Part shown: positions 14,836 through 22,796 of the stretch, in pieces
Numbering within the stretch: the first letter of the stretch is position 1
Layout of the letters: every line of letters begins with the position of its first letter
From: Actinoplanes sp. SE50/110
GTDB lineage: Bacteria > Actinomycetota > Actinomycetes > Mycobacteriales > Micromonosporaceae
Assembly: GCF_900119315.1 (NCBI RefSeq)
Contig: NZ_LT827010.1
Coordinates: 2,947,001-3,011,000, forward strand
Length of the DNA stretch: 64,000 bases
Direction of reading: 5' to 3'
Position numbers and translations under genes: made by a program
Notes under the pieces: generated by a model
Told to the model about the DNA's origin: nothing
Seen by the model: only the letters and a program-made list of their open reading frames with translations
Database searches by the model: none

Positions 14836-15825
14836 GTGCGCCATCTGCTTCGCAAACTGGGGTTCTACCTGGTCGCCCTCGGGGCGGCGCTGACGGTGAA
14901 CTTCTTCGTCCCGCGCCTGATGCCCGGCGACCCGGTCGACATCCTGTTGTCGAAGCTGGGTCAGCGCGGCCCGGTCACCCCCGAGATGCGCGCCTCGGTC
15001 GAGGCGATGCTCGGCACCGACAGCGGCAGACCGCTGTGGGGCCAGTATCTGCGGTATCTCGGGAACCTGGCACACGGAGATCTGGGCGTCTCGGTGACGT
15101 TCTACCCCGCGTCGGTCGGCTCGATCATCGAGCAGACCCTGCCCTGGACGATCGGCCTGATCGGTCTCGCCACGGTGATCTCGTTCCTGGCCGGCGTCGG
15201 TCTCGGCACCGTCGCCGGCTGGAGACGGGGATCCTGGCTGGACAACCTCGTCCCGGTCACCACCATGTTCCAGTCCGTGCCGTACTTCTGGCTGGCGCTG
15301 ATCCTGCTCTTCGTCTTCGGCAGCATCTGGCCGCTGTTCCCGCTCAACGGCGGCTACGACGTCTACACCGTCACGCCCGGCTGGAACGCCGCGTTCGCCG
15401 GCTCGGTCGTCTACTACGGCGCGTTGCCGGCGATCACCATCATCCTGTCCTCGGTGGGTGGCTGGATGCTCGGTATGCGCAACATGATGGTGTCCACGCT
15501 GAGCGAGGACTACATGGTCACCGCGGAGGCGAAGGGGCTGCGACCGGGCCGGATGATGCGGCGCTACGCGGCCCGCAACGCCATCCTGCCGTCGGTCTCC
15601 GGCTTCGCGATCTCGCTCGGGTTCGTGGTGGCCGGCTCGATCGTCACCGAGGCGGTCTTCTCCTATCCCGGCATCGGCAACGCGCTGCTGCAGGCGGTCG
15701 GCAGCAACGACTACGCCCTCATGCAGGGCATCTTCCTGGTCATCACGCTGTCCGTGCTCGGCGCGAACCTGCTGGTCGACCTCCTGTACTCGGTCATCGA
15801 TCCGCGCACCCGCGCCCGGGCCTGA
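14836..15825 (+). CDS. ABC transporter permease, DppB/OppB type
   Basis: 329 residues, GTG start 6 nt after the previous stop. The N-terminal helix is followed by the family pattern FVPRLMPGDPVDILL, a periplasmic loop and five more helices. The EAA-like coupling loop ends in YMVTAEAKGLRPGRMMRRYA and is followed by AARNAILPSVSGFAISLGF. It pairs with the DppC-type permease encoded next to form the transmembrane channel. Confidence 0.92.
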   Translation: MRHLLRKLGFYLVALGAALTVNFFVPRLMPGDPVDILLSKLGQRGPVTPEMRASVEAMLGTDSGRPLWGQYLRYLGNLAHGDLGVSVTFYPASVGSIIEQTLPWTIGLIGLATVISFLAGVGLGTVAGWRRGSWLDNLVPVTTMFQSVPYFWLALILLFVFGSIWPLFPLNGGYDVYTVTPGWNAAFAGSVVYYGALPAITIILSSVGGWMLGMRNMMVSTLSEDYMVTAEAKGLRPGRMMRRYAARNAILPSVSGFAISLGFVVAGSIVTEAVFSYPGIGNALLQAVGSNDYALMQGIFLVITLSVLGANLLVDLLYSVIDPRTRARA

Positions 15826-15836
15826 GAGGGGCGACC

Positions 15837-16790
15837 ATGACGATGACCACGGAACTCGCCGAGCCGACCATCCCTCAAGATCAAAGTCCGATTGAAGTAC
15901 GCCGATTCACGCGCAACCGGAAGCTCATCGCGGGCCTGACCCTCGGTGGCGCCATCGTCTCGTTCGGTCTGCTCGGCCCGATCTTCTGCCAGGACCCGTC
16001 CCTGGTGCACGACCAGGGCCTGACCGGACCCGGCGCCGAGCACTGGCTGGGCACCACGCAGACCGGTCAGGACGTCCTCGCCCAGCTCGCCTACGGCACC
16101 CGCGGCTCGCTGGCGGTCGGCGCGATCGTCGGTGTGCTGACGCTGATCCTGTCCACCTTCTTCGGCGTCGTCGGCGCCTACGCCGGCGGCTGGGTCGACG
16201 ACCTGTTCTCCCTGTTCACCAACGTGGTGCTGGTCATCCCCGGCCTGCCGCTGGTGATCGTGATCTCCAGCTACGTCCCGGACAAGAGCATCTGGCTGGT
16301 CTCCCTGGTGCTGGCGATCACCAGCTGGGCCGGGTCGGCCCGGGTGCTGCGCGGCTACACGCTGAGCCTGCGCAACCGCGACTACGTGCTGGCCGCTCGG
16401 GTCGCCGGGGAGAAACGCTGGCGGGTGCTGGCCGTCGAGATCCTGCCCAACCTGATCCCGCTGCTCGCCTCCCAGGTGATCTTCGCGGTCATCTTCGCGA
16501 TCCTCGGCGAGGCCGGTCTGTCCTACCTGGGTCTCGGCGCCAGCGGCTCGTTCACCTGGGGCACCATGCTCTACTACGCGCAGAACGGCCTGGCCCTGCG
16601 GCTCGGCGCCTGGTGGTGGTTCGTGCCGCCGGGTCTGATGCTGGCCCTGTTCGGCGCCGCCCTCTCGCTGATCAACTTCTCGATCGACGAGGTGATCGAC
16701 CCCAGGCTGCGCAACCGGACCCGGGCCGCCCGCAAGAGCTGGCGGATGTCGTCCGAGCAGCTGTCCAAGGCGAAGGAGGCCACGCTGTGA
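15837..16790 (+). CDS. ABC transporter permease, DppC/OppC type
   Basis: 317 residues from ATG 15837, preceded by GAGAGGGG. It has the N-terminal OppC_N segment (RKLIAGLTLGGAIVSFGLLG), then the characteristic GTTQTGQDVLAQLAYGTRGS and the coupling loop YVLAARVAGEKRWRVLAVEI ... LPNLIPLL. It is the second membrane half of the importer. Its stop overlaps the GTG of the first ATPase gene (GTGA). Confidence 0.92.
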   Translation: MTMTTELAEPTIPQDQSPIEVRRFTRNRKLIAGLTLGGAIVSFGLLGPIFCQDPSLVHDQGLTGPGAEHWLGTTQTGQDVLAQLAYGTRGSLAVGAIVGVLTLILSTFFGVVGAYAGGWVDDLFSLFTNVVLVIPGLPLVIVISSYVPDKSIWLVSLVLAITSWAGSARVLRGYTLSLRNRDYVLAARVAGEKRWRVLAVEILPNLIPLLASQVIFAVIFAILGEAGLSYLGLGASGSFTWGTMLYYAQNGLALRLGAWWWFVPPGLMLALFGAALSLINFSIDEVIDPRLRNRTRAARKSWRMSSEQLSKAKEATL

Positions 16791-17659
16791 CGGTCCTGAG
16801 CATCGAGAACTTCAGCGTGGACTATCTCGTCGACCCGGTCGTGCACGCCGTGAAGAACGTCAGCCTCGACCTTCAGCGGGGCGAAGTGCTGGGCCTGGCG
16901 GGGGAGAGCGGCTGCGGCAAGAGCACATTGGCGTACGGCATCATCCGCCTCCTGAAACCGCCCGCAATGATCACTTCCGGCCGGGCGGTGTTCCGCTCCC
17001 GTGCGGGTTGCGAGACCGACTGGAACGCCCTGGACGCCGAAGAGCTGCGGGCGAACCGGTGGGAGAAGATCTCGATGGTCTTCCAGGGAGCGATGAACTC
17101 GCTCAATCCGGTGATCTCGATCCGCGACCAGTTCGAGGACGTCTTCACCACCCACCGGCCCGGGATGGGCCGTAGGGAGCGCCGGCAGCGCTGCGCCGAC
17201 CTGCTGGAACGCGTCGGCGTCGACCCGGCGCGGCTCACCTCCTACCCGCACGAACTGTCCGGGGGCATGCGGCAGCGCGTCATGATCGCGATGGCGATGG
17301 CGCTCGAACCGCAAGTCATGATCATGGATGAGCCGACCACCGCGCTCGACGTGGTCGTCCAGCGGGAGATCCTCCGGGAGATCACCCGGCTGCGCGACGA
17401 ACTCGGCTTCGCGGTCATCTTCATCACCCACGACCTGCCGCTGCTGCTGGAGATCAGCGACCGGATCGCGGTCATGCGCGGCGGCGAGATCGTCGAACTC
17501 GGCGCCGCCGCCGACCTTTACACCACCCCGAAGCACGAATACACCCGGCAGCTGCTGGCATCGTTCCCCAGCCTCACCGGCGACCGCGGCTCCTTCGTCC
17601 GCGGCGCCATGGACGACCGGCTGCTCGCGCTGGACGCGGTCGAAGTGGAGGCGTCGTGA
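16787..17659 (+). CDS. ABC transporter ATPase, DppD/OppD type
   Basis: 290 residues. Walker A GESGCGKST, Q-loop SMVFQGAMNSLNP, signature LSGGMRQR, Walker B VMIMDEPTTALD and switch His in FITHDLPLL. The C-terminal oligopeptide-transporter extension is short and lacks the Cys cluster often seen in DppD (iron-sulfur) proteins. Start and stop codons overlap both neighbours (GTGA), so stoichiometric translation of the operon is expected. Confidence 0.92.
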   Translation: MTVLSIENFSVDYLVDPVVHAVKNVSLDLQRGEVLGLAGESGCGKSTLAYGIIRLLKPPAMITSGRAVFRSRAGCETDWNALDAEELRANRWEKISMVFQGAMNSLNPVISIRDQFEDVFTTHRPGMGRRERRQRCADLLERVGVDPARLTSYPHELSGGMRQRVMIAMAMALEPQVMIMDEPTTALDVVVQREILREITRLRDELGFAVIFITHDLPLLLEISDRIAVMRGGEIVELGAAADLYTTPKHEYTRQLLASFPSLTGDRGSFVRGAMDDRLLALDAVEVEAS

Positions 17660-18468
17660 CCACCCTCGAAGTCAGCGGGCTGGGCAAGGACTACCGGCTG
17701 CGGGACGGCTGGCGGACCAGCACGCTGCGCGCCGTCGACGACGTCAGCCTCACCCTCGGTCACGGGAAGACCATCGCCCTGGTCGGGCAGAGTGGCAGCG
17801 GCAAATCGACGGTCGCCAGACTGCTCCTGCAGCTGGAACGGCCCAGCCGCGGCGAGATCCGGCTCGACGGCGAACCGGTCGGACGGCGCGGGGCGGGACT
17901 CGCGGCATACCGCCGGAAGGTGCAGATGGTCTTCCAGGACCCGTTCGCATCACTCAACCCGTACCACACCATCGGCCATCATCTGGCCCGGCCGGTGCGG
18001 CTCCACCATCGGCGGATCACCGACACCGACGTACGGGCGAAAGTCCTGGAACTGCTGGAACGAGTGCGGCTGACCCCGGCGGACACCGTGGCCCGGCGAC
18101 GGCCCCACGAACTCTCCGGCGGGCAGCGGCAACGGGTGGCGATCGCCCGCGCGCTGGCACCCAGGCCCGGCATCCTCGTCGCCGACGAACCGGTCTCCAT
18201 GCTGGACGTCTCCATCCGGCTGGGCGTGCTCAACCTGCTGGCCGCCCTGCAGCGGGAAGAGGATCTCGGGGTCCTGTACATAACCCACGACCTGGCCACC
18301 GCGCGCCACTTCGCCGACGAGATCCTGGTCATGTACCAGGGCGCGATCGTGGAACGCGGCCCGGCCGACGACGTCATCCTGAACCCGCGGCACGAATACA
18401 CGAAAATGCTCGCCGAGGCGGCGCCCAACCCGGAACGGCGGATCGGGGAACTCCGCGGGACAGTGTGA
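17656..18468 (+). CDS. ABC transporter ATPase, DppF/OppF type
   Basis: 270 residues. Walker A GQSGSGKST, the DppF-type Q-loop VQMVFQDPFASLNPYHTIGH, signature LSGGQRQR, Walker B ILVADEPVSMLDVS and switch His YITHDLATARH. The SML-D-V-S motif after Walker B is typical of DppF. It forms the heterodimeric motor with the preceding ATPase and is the last gene of the operon. A small hairpin-forming sequence (CACCTT...AAGGTG, 18473-18494) follows. Confidence 0.92.
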   Translation: MTTLEVSGLGKDYRLRDGWRTSTLRAVDDVSLTLGHGKTIALVGQSGSGKSTVARLLLQLERPSRGEIRLDGEPVGRRGAGLAAYRRKVQMVFQDPFASLNPYHTIGHHLARPVRLHHRRITDTDVRAKVLELLERVRLTPADTVARRRPHELSGGQRQRVAIARALAPRPGILVADEPVSMLDVSIRLGVLNLLAALQREEDLGVLYITHDLATARHFADEILVMYQGAIVERGPADDVILNPRHEYTKMLAEAAPNPERRIGELRGTV

Positions 18469-18510
18469 AGTTCACCTTTTCGACCCGGAAGGTGCGGGTA
18501 TGAAGAGGGG

Positions 18511-19173
18511 ATGGATGTCATCGGTGCGGGATTCGGACGAACCGGAACACTGAGCCTCAAGGTCGCCCTGGAACGGATCGGCCTGGGGCCGTGCGCGCAC
18601 ATGCTGCCACTGATCGGGGACGAGGAGCGCTGCCGGCTCTTCACCCGGGCGGCGGCCGGCGAGCCGGGCGCGCTGGATCGGGCCCTGGACGGCTACCGCT
18701 CGACGGTCGACTGGCCCGGCGTGTACTTCTGGCGGGAACTCGTGGACCGGCACCCGCGGGCCAGGGTGGTGCTGACCGTGCGGGACCCGGACGACTGGTA
18801 CGCCAGCGCGGAACGGACCATCTGGGCCGCGTCCCGACGGCCGGCGGCGCCCGGGCTGACGGCGATGCGGGAGATGGTGGACGCGACCAACTGGGTGGGG
18901 ACGTTCGACGGACGGTTCGGCGATCGGGCGTACGCCATCGAGGTCTTCAACCGGCACAACGCCGCGGTGCGCGAGACGGTGCCCGCGGAACGACTTCTGG
19001 AATACCGGATCGGGGACGGGTGGGAGCCGCTCTGCGCCTTCCTCGGGCGGCCGGTGCCGGACGAGGACTTCCCGCGGCTCAACGACACCGCGGCGTTCCA
19101 GGAGCGGCTGAGCGGTCTGGGGCTCTCCGTCGATGCCGGTCGCACGCCTACGGGAGCGACGAACGGCAGGTGA
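18511..19173 (+). CDS. Sulfotransferase family protein
   Basis: 220 residues. The N-terminal strand and P-loop-like turn GAGFGRTGTLSLKVALERIG corresponds to the PAPS 5'-phosphosulfate-binding loop of the Sulfotransfer_4 family. Conserved features follow: VVLTVRDPDDWYAS (3'-phosphate loop), FNRHNAAVRETVPAERLLEY and GWEPLCAFLGRPVPDEDFPR. The acceptor is unknown. TATGAA lies 6 nt before the ATG, so the message may be leaderless. It does not belong to the ABC operon upstream in any obvious way. Confidence 0.85.
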   Translation: MDVIGAGFGRTGTLSLKVALERIGLGPCAHMLPLIGDEERCRLFTRAAAGEPGALDRALDGYRSTVDWPGVYFWRELVDRHPRARVVLTVRDPDDWYASAERTIWAASRRPAAPGLTAMREMVDATNWVGTFDGRFGDRAYAIEVFNRHNAAVRETVPAERLLEYRIGDGWEPLCAFLGRPVPDEDFPRLNDTAAFQERLSGLGLSVDAGRTPTGATNGR

Positions 19174-19292
19174 AAGGTCGGCTCGTGGAGGGCCGTCCCG
19201 TTCCGGTGGTTTCGTCACACCGCCGAGATACCCTCGTGATCGGTGCGTCGCGGGACGTCGCCGACACGACCGACGATCATGAGGGACATGCG

Positions 19293-19721
19293 ATGAGCGA
19301 CTGGAACACCCAAGTCATCGAGGAGTTCCGGGCCAACGAGGGCCGGGTCGGCGGGCCGTTCGCCGGGGCGCCGATGGTCCTCATCCACCACACCGGTCGG
19401 AAGACCGGCCGCGAGTCCGTCACCCCGCTCATGTACCTGCCGGACGACACCGACCGGGACACCATCTACATCTTCGCCTCGAAAGCCGGCGCGCCCGACA
19501 ACCCCGCCTGGTATCACAACCTGACCAGCGCGGGCAGCACCACCGTCGAGGTCGGCACCGAGACGTATGCGGTGACCGTCAAGGAACTGACCGGCCCGGA
19601 GCGGGACGAGCGCTACGCCGAGCAGGCGCGTCGTTACCCCGGCTTCGCGGAGTACGAGCAGAAGACCGCCGGCATCCGCACCATCCCCGTCCTGCAGCTC
19701 ACCCGGGCCGCCTCCGCCTGA
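19293..19721 (+). CDS. Deazaflavin (F420)-dependent nitroreductase family protein
   Basis: 142 residues with the Ddn-family pattern: APMVLIHHTGRKTGRESVTP followed by LMYLPDD near the N-terminus, then SKAGAPDNPAWYHNLTSAG and a C-terminal AEQARRYPGFAEYEQKTA segment. These split-barrel proteins bind F420H2 and reduce quinones or nitro-compounds; the family is restricted largely to F420-making actinobacteria and archaea. The start ATG 19293 lies within GGGACATGCGATG and follows about 120 bp of non-coding sequence. A GC hairpin follows the stop. Confidence 0.9.
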   Translation: MSDWNTQVIEEFRANEGRVGGPFAGAPMVLIHHTGRKTGRESVTPLMYLPDDTDRDTIYIFASKAGAPDNPAWYHNLTSAGSTTVEVGTETYAVTVKELTGPERDERYAEQARRYPGFAEYEQKTAGIRTIPVLQLTRAASA

Positions 19722-19732
19722 CCGGCGGCGAG

Positions 19733-19751
19733 CCGCCCGAGCCGGGCGGCC
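19733..19751. terminator. GC-rich hairpin
   Basis: GCCGCCCG-AGC-CGGGCGGC, a perfect 8-bp stem with a 3-nt loop, 12 nt after the stop of the deazaflavin-dependent protein. There is no T-tract. Confidence 0.5.
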
Positions 19752-19902
19752 TTCGGCTGACCCGCGGCCGGAGCCGGTGATCCGCTCAACCGCCGGCGGC
19801 GATCCGGGGCCCGGCCGGCGGCGTCGCCCTCCGGCGGGTGATCCGTGGCATGGCATGCGGTGCGGTGGGTAATAGCACGGCTGTTCGACGGAGGAGGATG
19901 AC

Positions 19903-20118
19903 ATGGCTGACCGGAACAACGCCGAACCGAACGGCGACAACCGGGTGAAGGATCCTGACGACTGGAGCACCGGTGACGAGCCGGCGACCGGGGCGCAGGA
20001 GTCCTACCTGCACACGCTCGCGACCGAGGCGCACGAGGACGTGCCGGACGGGCTGACCAAGGCGGAGGCTTCGCGCCGCATCGACGATCTCCAGGAGAAG
20101 ACCGGCCGCGGCCGCTGA
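19903..20118 (+). CDS. DUF3072 family small protein
   Basis: 71 residues, strongly acidic, with a GGAGGAGG ribosome site about 7 nt before the ATG. The sequence VKDPDDWSTGDEPATGAQES and LTKAEASRRIDDLQEKTGRG matches DUF3072, small soluble proteins of actinobacteria with no assigned function. It stands alone. Confidence 0.88.
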   Translation: MADRNNAEPNGDNRVKDPDDWSTGDEPATGAQESYLHTLATEAHEDVPDGLTKAEASRRIDDLQEKTGRGR

Positions 20119-20226
20119 GCGCCGGGCGGCCTCTGGTCCGCCGGAGCCGTCGGCTGTCGGACCACCGGCCGCCGACCGGCCCGGGGCGGCCGGCTCCCGG
20201 GTCGTCAGCGGCGGTACCGACGTCGG

Positions 20227-20871
20227 TCAGTGACAGGTGATCACCGGGTTGTCGGTGGTGAGCTCGCCGGCCGGATTCCGGGTGTAGAGCCAGACGTGCA
20301 GGTCGTAATGGACCGGCATGGGCGGAGCGCCGACCGGCACCGGGTGGCCGAGCATCGGTCCGTTGAACCGGTGGCCGAACAGGGCCGGCCGGTCGCCGTC
20401 GGTACGCAGGTCACCGTCGGCGTCCGGTCGGTAATACTCCAGGCCGGCCAGATGCACCCGGCCATGGTCGCCGCGGACGTAGAGAAGAATCTCCGGGTGT
20501 TCCGGGTCGATCCTGGGATCGGCGGCCAGGGCCGGGTTCGAGTAGTGCAGGCCCATGCCGGGGACACAATCGTCGGTCGGCAGGTAGCCGGCCCGGACCG
20601 CCTCCCGCACGTCGCGGAAACGACGGGTGGCGGCGAGCAGCATCGACCGTTCCGCCCCGGTCAATCGCAGCCCGTCCGGTCGCGGATCAGCGGGCCCGGC
20701 GGGCCCGGCGTGCGCGGCGTGCGCGGCCGTCGAGATGCCAGAGTCGGCGGGGTGCGCTGCCGTCGGAACGCCGGGTCCGGCGGCGTGCGCGGGGGTGGGA
20801 AGGTTCGCGGCGCCGGTGAGTCCGCAGGCCGCCGTCGCCGCGGCGGCGAGGACTATTCGGAACATTCTCAT
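20227..20871 (-). CDS. Secreted protein of unknown function
   Basis: 214 residues from ATG 20871. A signal peptide (MRMFRIVLAAAATAACGLTG) ends near AHA, followed by an Ala/His/Pro-rich low-complexity linker to about residue 70. The conserved domain follows: ATRRFRDVREAVRAGYLPTD, then CVPGMGLHYSNPALAADPRI, and near the end MPVHYDLHVWLYTRNPAGEL. That H-Y-x-N and H-Y-D-L-H-V-W-L pattern recurs in many secreted actinobacterial hypotheticals. The two His/Tyr clusters could bind metal, which is speculation. It lies convergent to the small DUF3072 gene and downstream of the ROK gene in the same direction (about 50 bp apart). Confidence 0.75.
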   Translation of the reverse strand: MRMFRIVLAAAATAACGLTGAANLPTPAHAAGPGVPTAAHPADSGISTAAHAAHAGPAGPADPRPDGLRLTGAERSMLLAATRRFRDVREAVRAGYLPTDDCVPGMGLHYSNPALAADPRIDPEHPEILLYVRGDHGRVHLAGLEYYRPDADGDLRTDGDRPALFGHRFNGPMLGHPVPVGAPPMPVHYDLHVWLYTRNPAGELTTDNPVITCH

Positions 20872-20921
20872 GTCCGCCAGATTGCGGCTCCGCCCACGGC
20901 GATGTCCCGCGTTTCCGCTGA

Positions 20922-22352
20922 TCAGGCGCGAAGGTGGGACTGCAGGACGAGGGCGGCGGCGCCGGTGGCGGAGGCGGTGGCGGCGGCCAGGGAGACGGTG
21001 ACGGTGACGTTGCGGTGCCAGGTGCGGGCGTCGGCGGGGGCCAGGCGGCGCATGATGGCCGGGCCGTAGATGGCGGAGGCGGCGGCGAAACCCGGGCCGG
21101 TGAGGACCAGCAGGTCGATGTCGAGAAGGTTCACGACCGTTTCGGCGGCGGCGGCGACGTAGCGGGCCGAGGTCTCCAACAGCGTGCGGCAGTGCGGGGC
21201 GCCGGCCCGGGCGGCCCGGGCGATGGCGGCGAACTCGGTGGCCACGCTGCGGAGCGGCTGGGACAGGTCCAGGCCGGCTTCGGCGGCGGCGACCCGATTG
21301 TCGCGGGCGGCGCTGACCACCGTGCGGGGGCCGGCCAGAACCTCCAGGCAGCCCCGGCTGCCACACCAGCATTCCGGGCCGAAGACGTCCAGGCATAGGT
21401 GACCGAATTCGCCGGCGCTGGCGTGACTGCCGCGCATCGCCCGGCCCTCGACGACGATGCCGGCGCCGATCCCGCCGCCCATGTAGAGGGCGGCGAACGC
21501 CTGCTCCGGGCCGACCCGGGCGACCCAGTACTCGCCGACCGCGGCGGCGGTGGCGTCGTTCTCCACCAGGACCGGCCAGCCGGTGGCGGCGGAAAGCCGG
21601 CTGCCCAGTTCGTCGCCGCCCAGGCCGCGCAGATGGGGCAGCGGGTCGTCGGCCGGGCCGCCGCTGTGCGGCCCCGGCCAGACGATGCCGACGCCCAGGC
21701 ACCGGGCCGGATCGACCCCGGAACCGGCCAGCAGCGTGTCGATGTCGGCGGCCAGAGTCCGCAGCAGCAGATCCACCCCGTCCCCGAGCCGATCCCCATC
21801 GCCGGAAGCCGTGACGGAACCGGTCGTGGCTGGTCCGGCCGTGGCGGGTCCGGAAGTGGTCGATCCAGGCGCGGCGGATCCGGACGCGGTCGATCCGGGC
21901 GCGGCCGTCACGGGTTGATCGGCGGTGGGCGCGGGGGCGGGCCCGGCGCTGGTCCCGGTGGTGGATCCGGTGCGGGTGGCGGACATGGCGGGGAGGGCCG
22001 GGCGGGCCAGGCGGGAGATGACACCCCCGGTCTGCCCGGTGAGGACGTAGGTGGTGGTGTCCTCGTCGAGGTGGACGCCGACGGCCAGGCGGGCGGTCGG
22101 GTCCAGCTGCAGCAACGTGCGCGGTTTGCCGCCGGTCGGCGTGCGGCCGGTTTCGACGACCAGACCCTCCTCGAGGAGCCGACGGACCGTCATCGACACC
22201 GCGGCCTCGGTCAGGCCGGTGATCTTGGCGAGCTCGACGCGGCTGAGGGGCTCGCAGGCGCGGATGGCGTCGAGGATGCTCTCCCGGGCGCCGGGGCGGC
22301 GACCACGGCCGGGCCGGCCTGCCGGCGCGGGCGCGCCGACCGCTTCTCTCAC
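20922..22352 (-). CDS. ROK family transcriptional repressor
   Basis: 476 residues from GTG 22352. The N-terminal winged helix is RVELAKITGLTEAAVSMTVR ... RLLEEGLVVETG, then the ROK kinase-like fold: VLVENDATAAAVGEYWVARV, the zinc motif ECWCGSRGCLE and ASAGEFGHLCLDVFG. Residues about 125-185 are a Ser/Thr/Gly/Ala-rich low-complexity insert (GSTASGSAAPGSTTSG). ROK repressors sense sugars or sugar phosphates. It diverges from the GH2 beta-mannosidase, and the intergenic CTTAAG and CGTTGCCGTCGGCAACG elements are candidate operators. The same CTTAAG in the ABC operon promoter at 13.1 kb suggests a second target. Confidence 0.88.
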   Translation of the reverse strand: MREAVGAPAPAGRPGRGRRPGARESILDAIRACEPLSRVELAKITGLTEAAVSMTVRRLLEEGLVVETGRTPTGGKPRTLLQLDPTARLAVGVHLDEDTTTYVLTGQTGGVISRLARPALPAMSATRTGSTTGTSAGPAPAPTADQPVTAAPGSTASGSAAPGSTTSGPATAGPATTGSVTASGDGDRLGDGVDLLLRTLAADIDTLLAGSGVDPARCLGVGIVWPGPHSGGPADDPLPHLRGLGGDELGSRLSAATGWPVLVENDATAAAVGEYWVARVGPEQAFAALYMGGGIGAGIVVEGRAMRGSHASAGEFGHLCLDVFGPECWCGSRGCLEVLAGPRTVVSAARDNRVAAAEAGLDLSQPLRSVATEFAAIARAARAGAPHCRTLLETSARYVAAAAETVVNLLDIDLLVLTGPGFAAASAIYGPAIMRRLAPADARTWHRNVTVTVSLAAATASATGAAALVLQSHLRA

Positions 22353-22750
22353 TCGGTCACCCTCCCCGGGGCGGTTGCGGCCGTGACGCGCACGAGCACG
22401 ACGCGGTCCGGACAGAGCACCGGGAGCCGGAGTCCGACGGTGCCGAGCGTGCGGCCGTTCAGGCGTACCCCCTGGGGCGTGCACCAGGGTAACGCAGCAC
22501 CCCACGCGATGGCGTTGCCGTCGGCAACGTCACCCGCCGGCCGGGGCCGGACGTGGTGCACCCGGTCCGGACCGGTCCGGGCAGCCCGGCCGCGCCCGGC
22601 GGGTACGAGGCGCTGGTGCCCGTCGCGATCACCGCCGGGCTCCGGCAGTCGAGGACCAGGCTCATCCGGGCGGCGCTCAGGTGGCTCAGGTCCGCGCCGT
22701 CGGCGACTCCCCACCAGCGTTGACGGGCTTCGTTCAGTAGCTTAAGAATA
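22349..22750 (-). pseudogene. Possible decayed protein-coding fragment upstream of the ROK gene
   Basis: Read on the minus strand, one frame from about 22750 gives NEARQRWWGVADGADLSHLS followed by AARMSLVLDCRSPAV; a second frame then gives NAIAWGAALPWCTPQGVRLN and GRTLGTVGLRLPVLCPDRVV before a stop at 22349 that overlaps the ROK start (GTGA). Each part looks protein-like but no single frame holds both well, and there is no start codon at the left. The tail resembles the last strands of a glycoside hydrolase C-terminal domain. It may be a frame-shifted remnant or ordinary GC-rich coincidence. Confidence 0.28.
22513..22529. promoter_or_regulatory. 17-bp perfect palindrome CGTTGCCGTCGGCAACG
   Basis: Two perfect 8-bp arms around a central T, in the divergent region between the ROK gene and the beta-mannosidase gene (about 160 bp from the ROK start). 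The size suits a dimeric repressor such as ROK or LacI. Confidence 0.5.
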
Positions 22751-22751
22751 T
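22720..22751 (+). promoter_or_regulatory. Promoter of the beta-mannosidase gene with CTTAAG
   Basis: TTGACG (22720-22725) is followed after 18 bp by AAGAAT (22744-22749) inside CTTAAGAATATG, an isolated AT-rich patch. The start codon is at 22797. CTTAAG at 22741-22746 overlaps the -10 region and matches the word in the ABC operon promoter at 13082-13087. Confidence 0.5.
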
Positions 22752-22796
22752 GAGTTGCCGGGTCGCGGCGGCACGACGACAGGAGTCACCCCCCAG

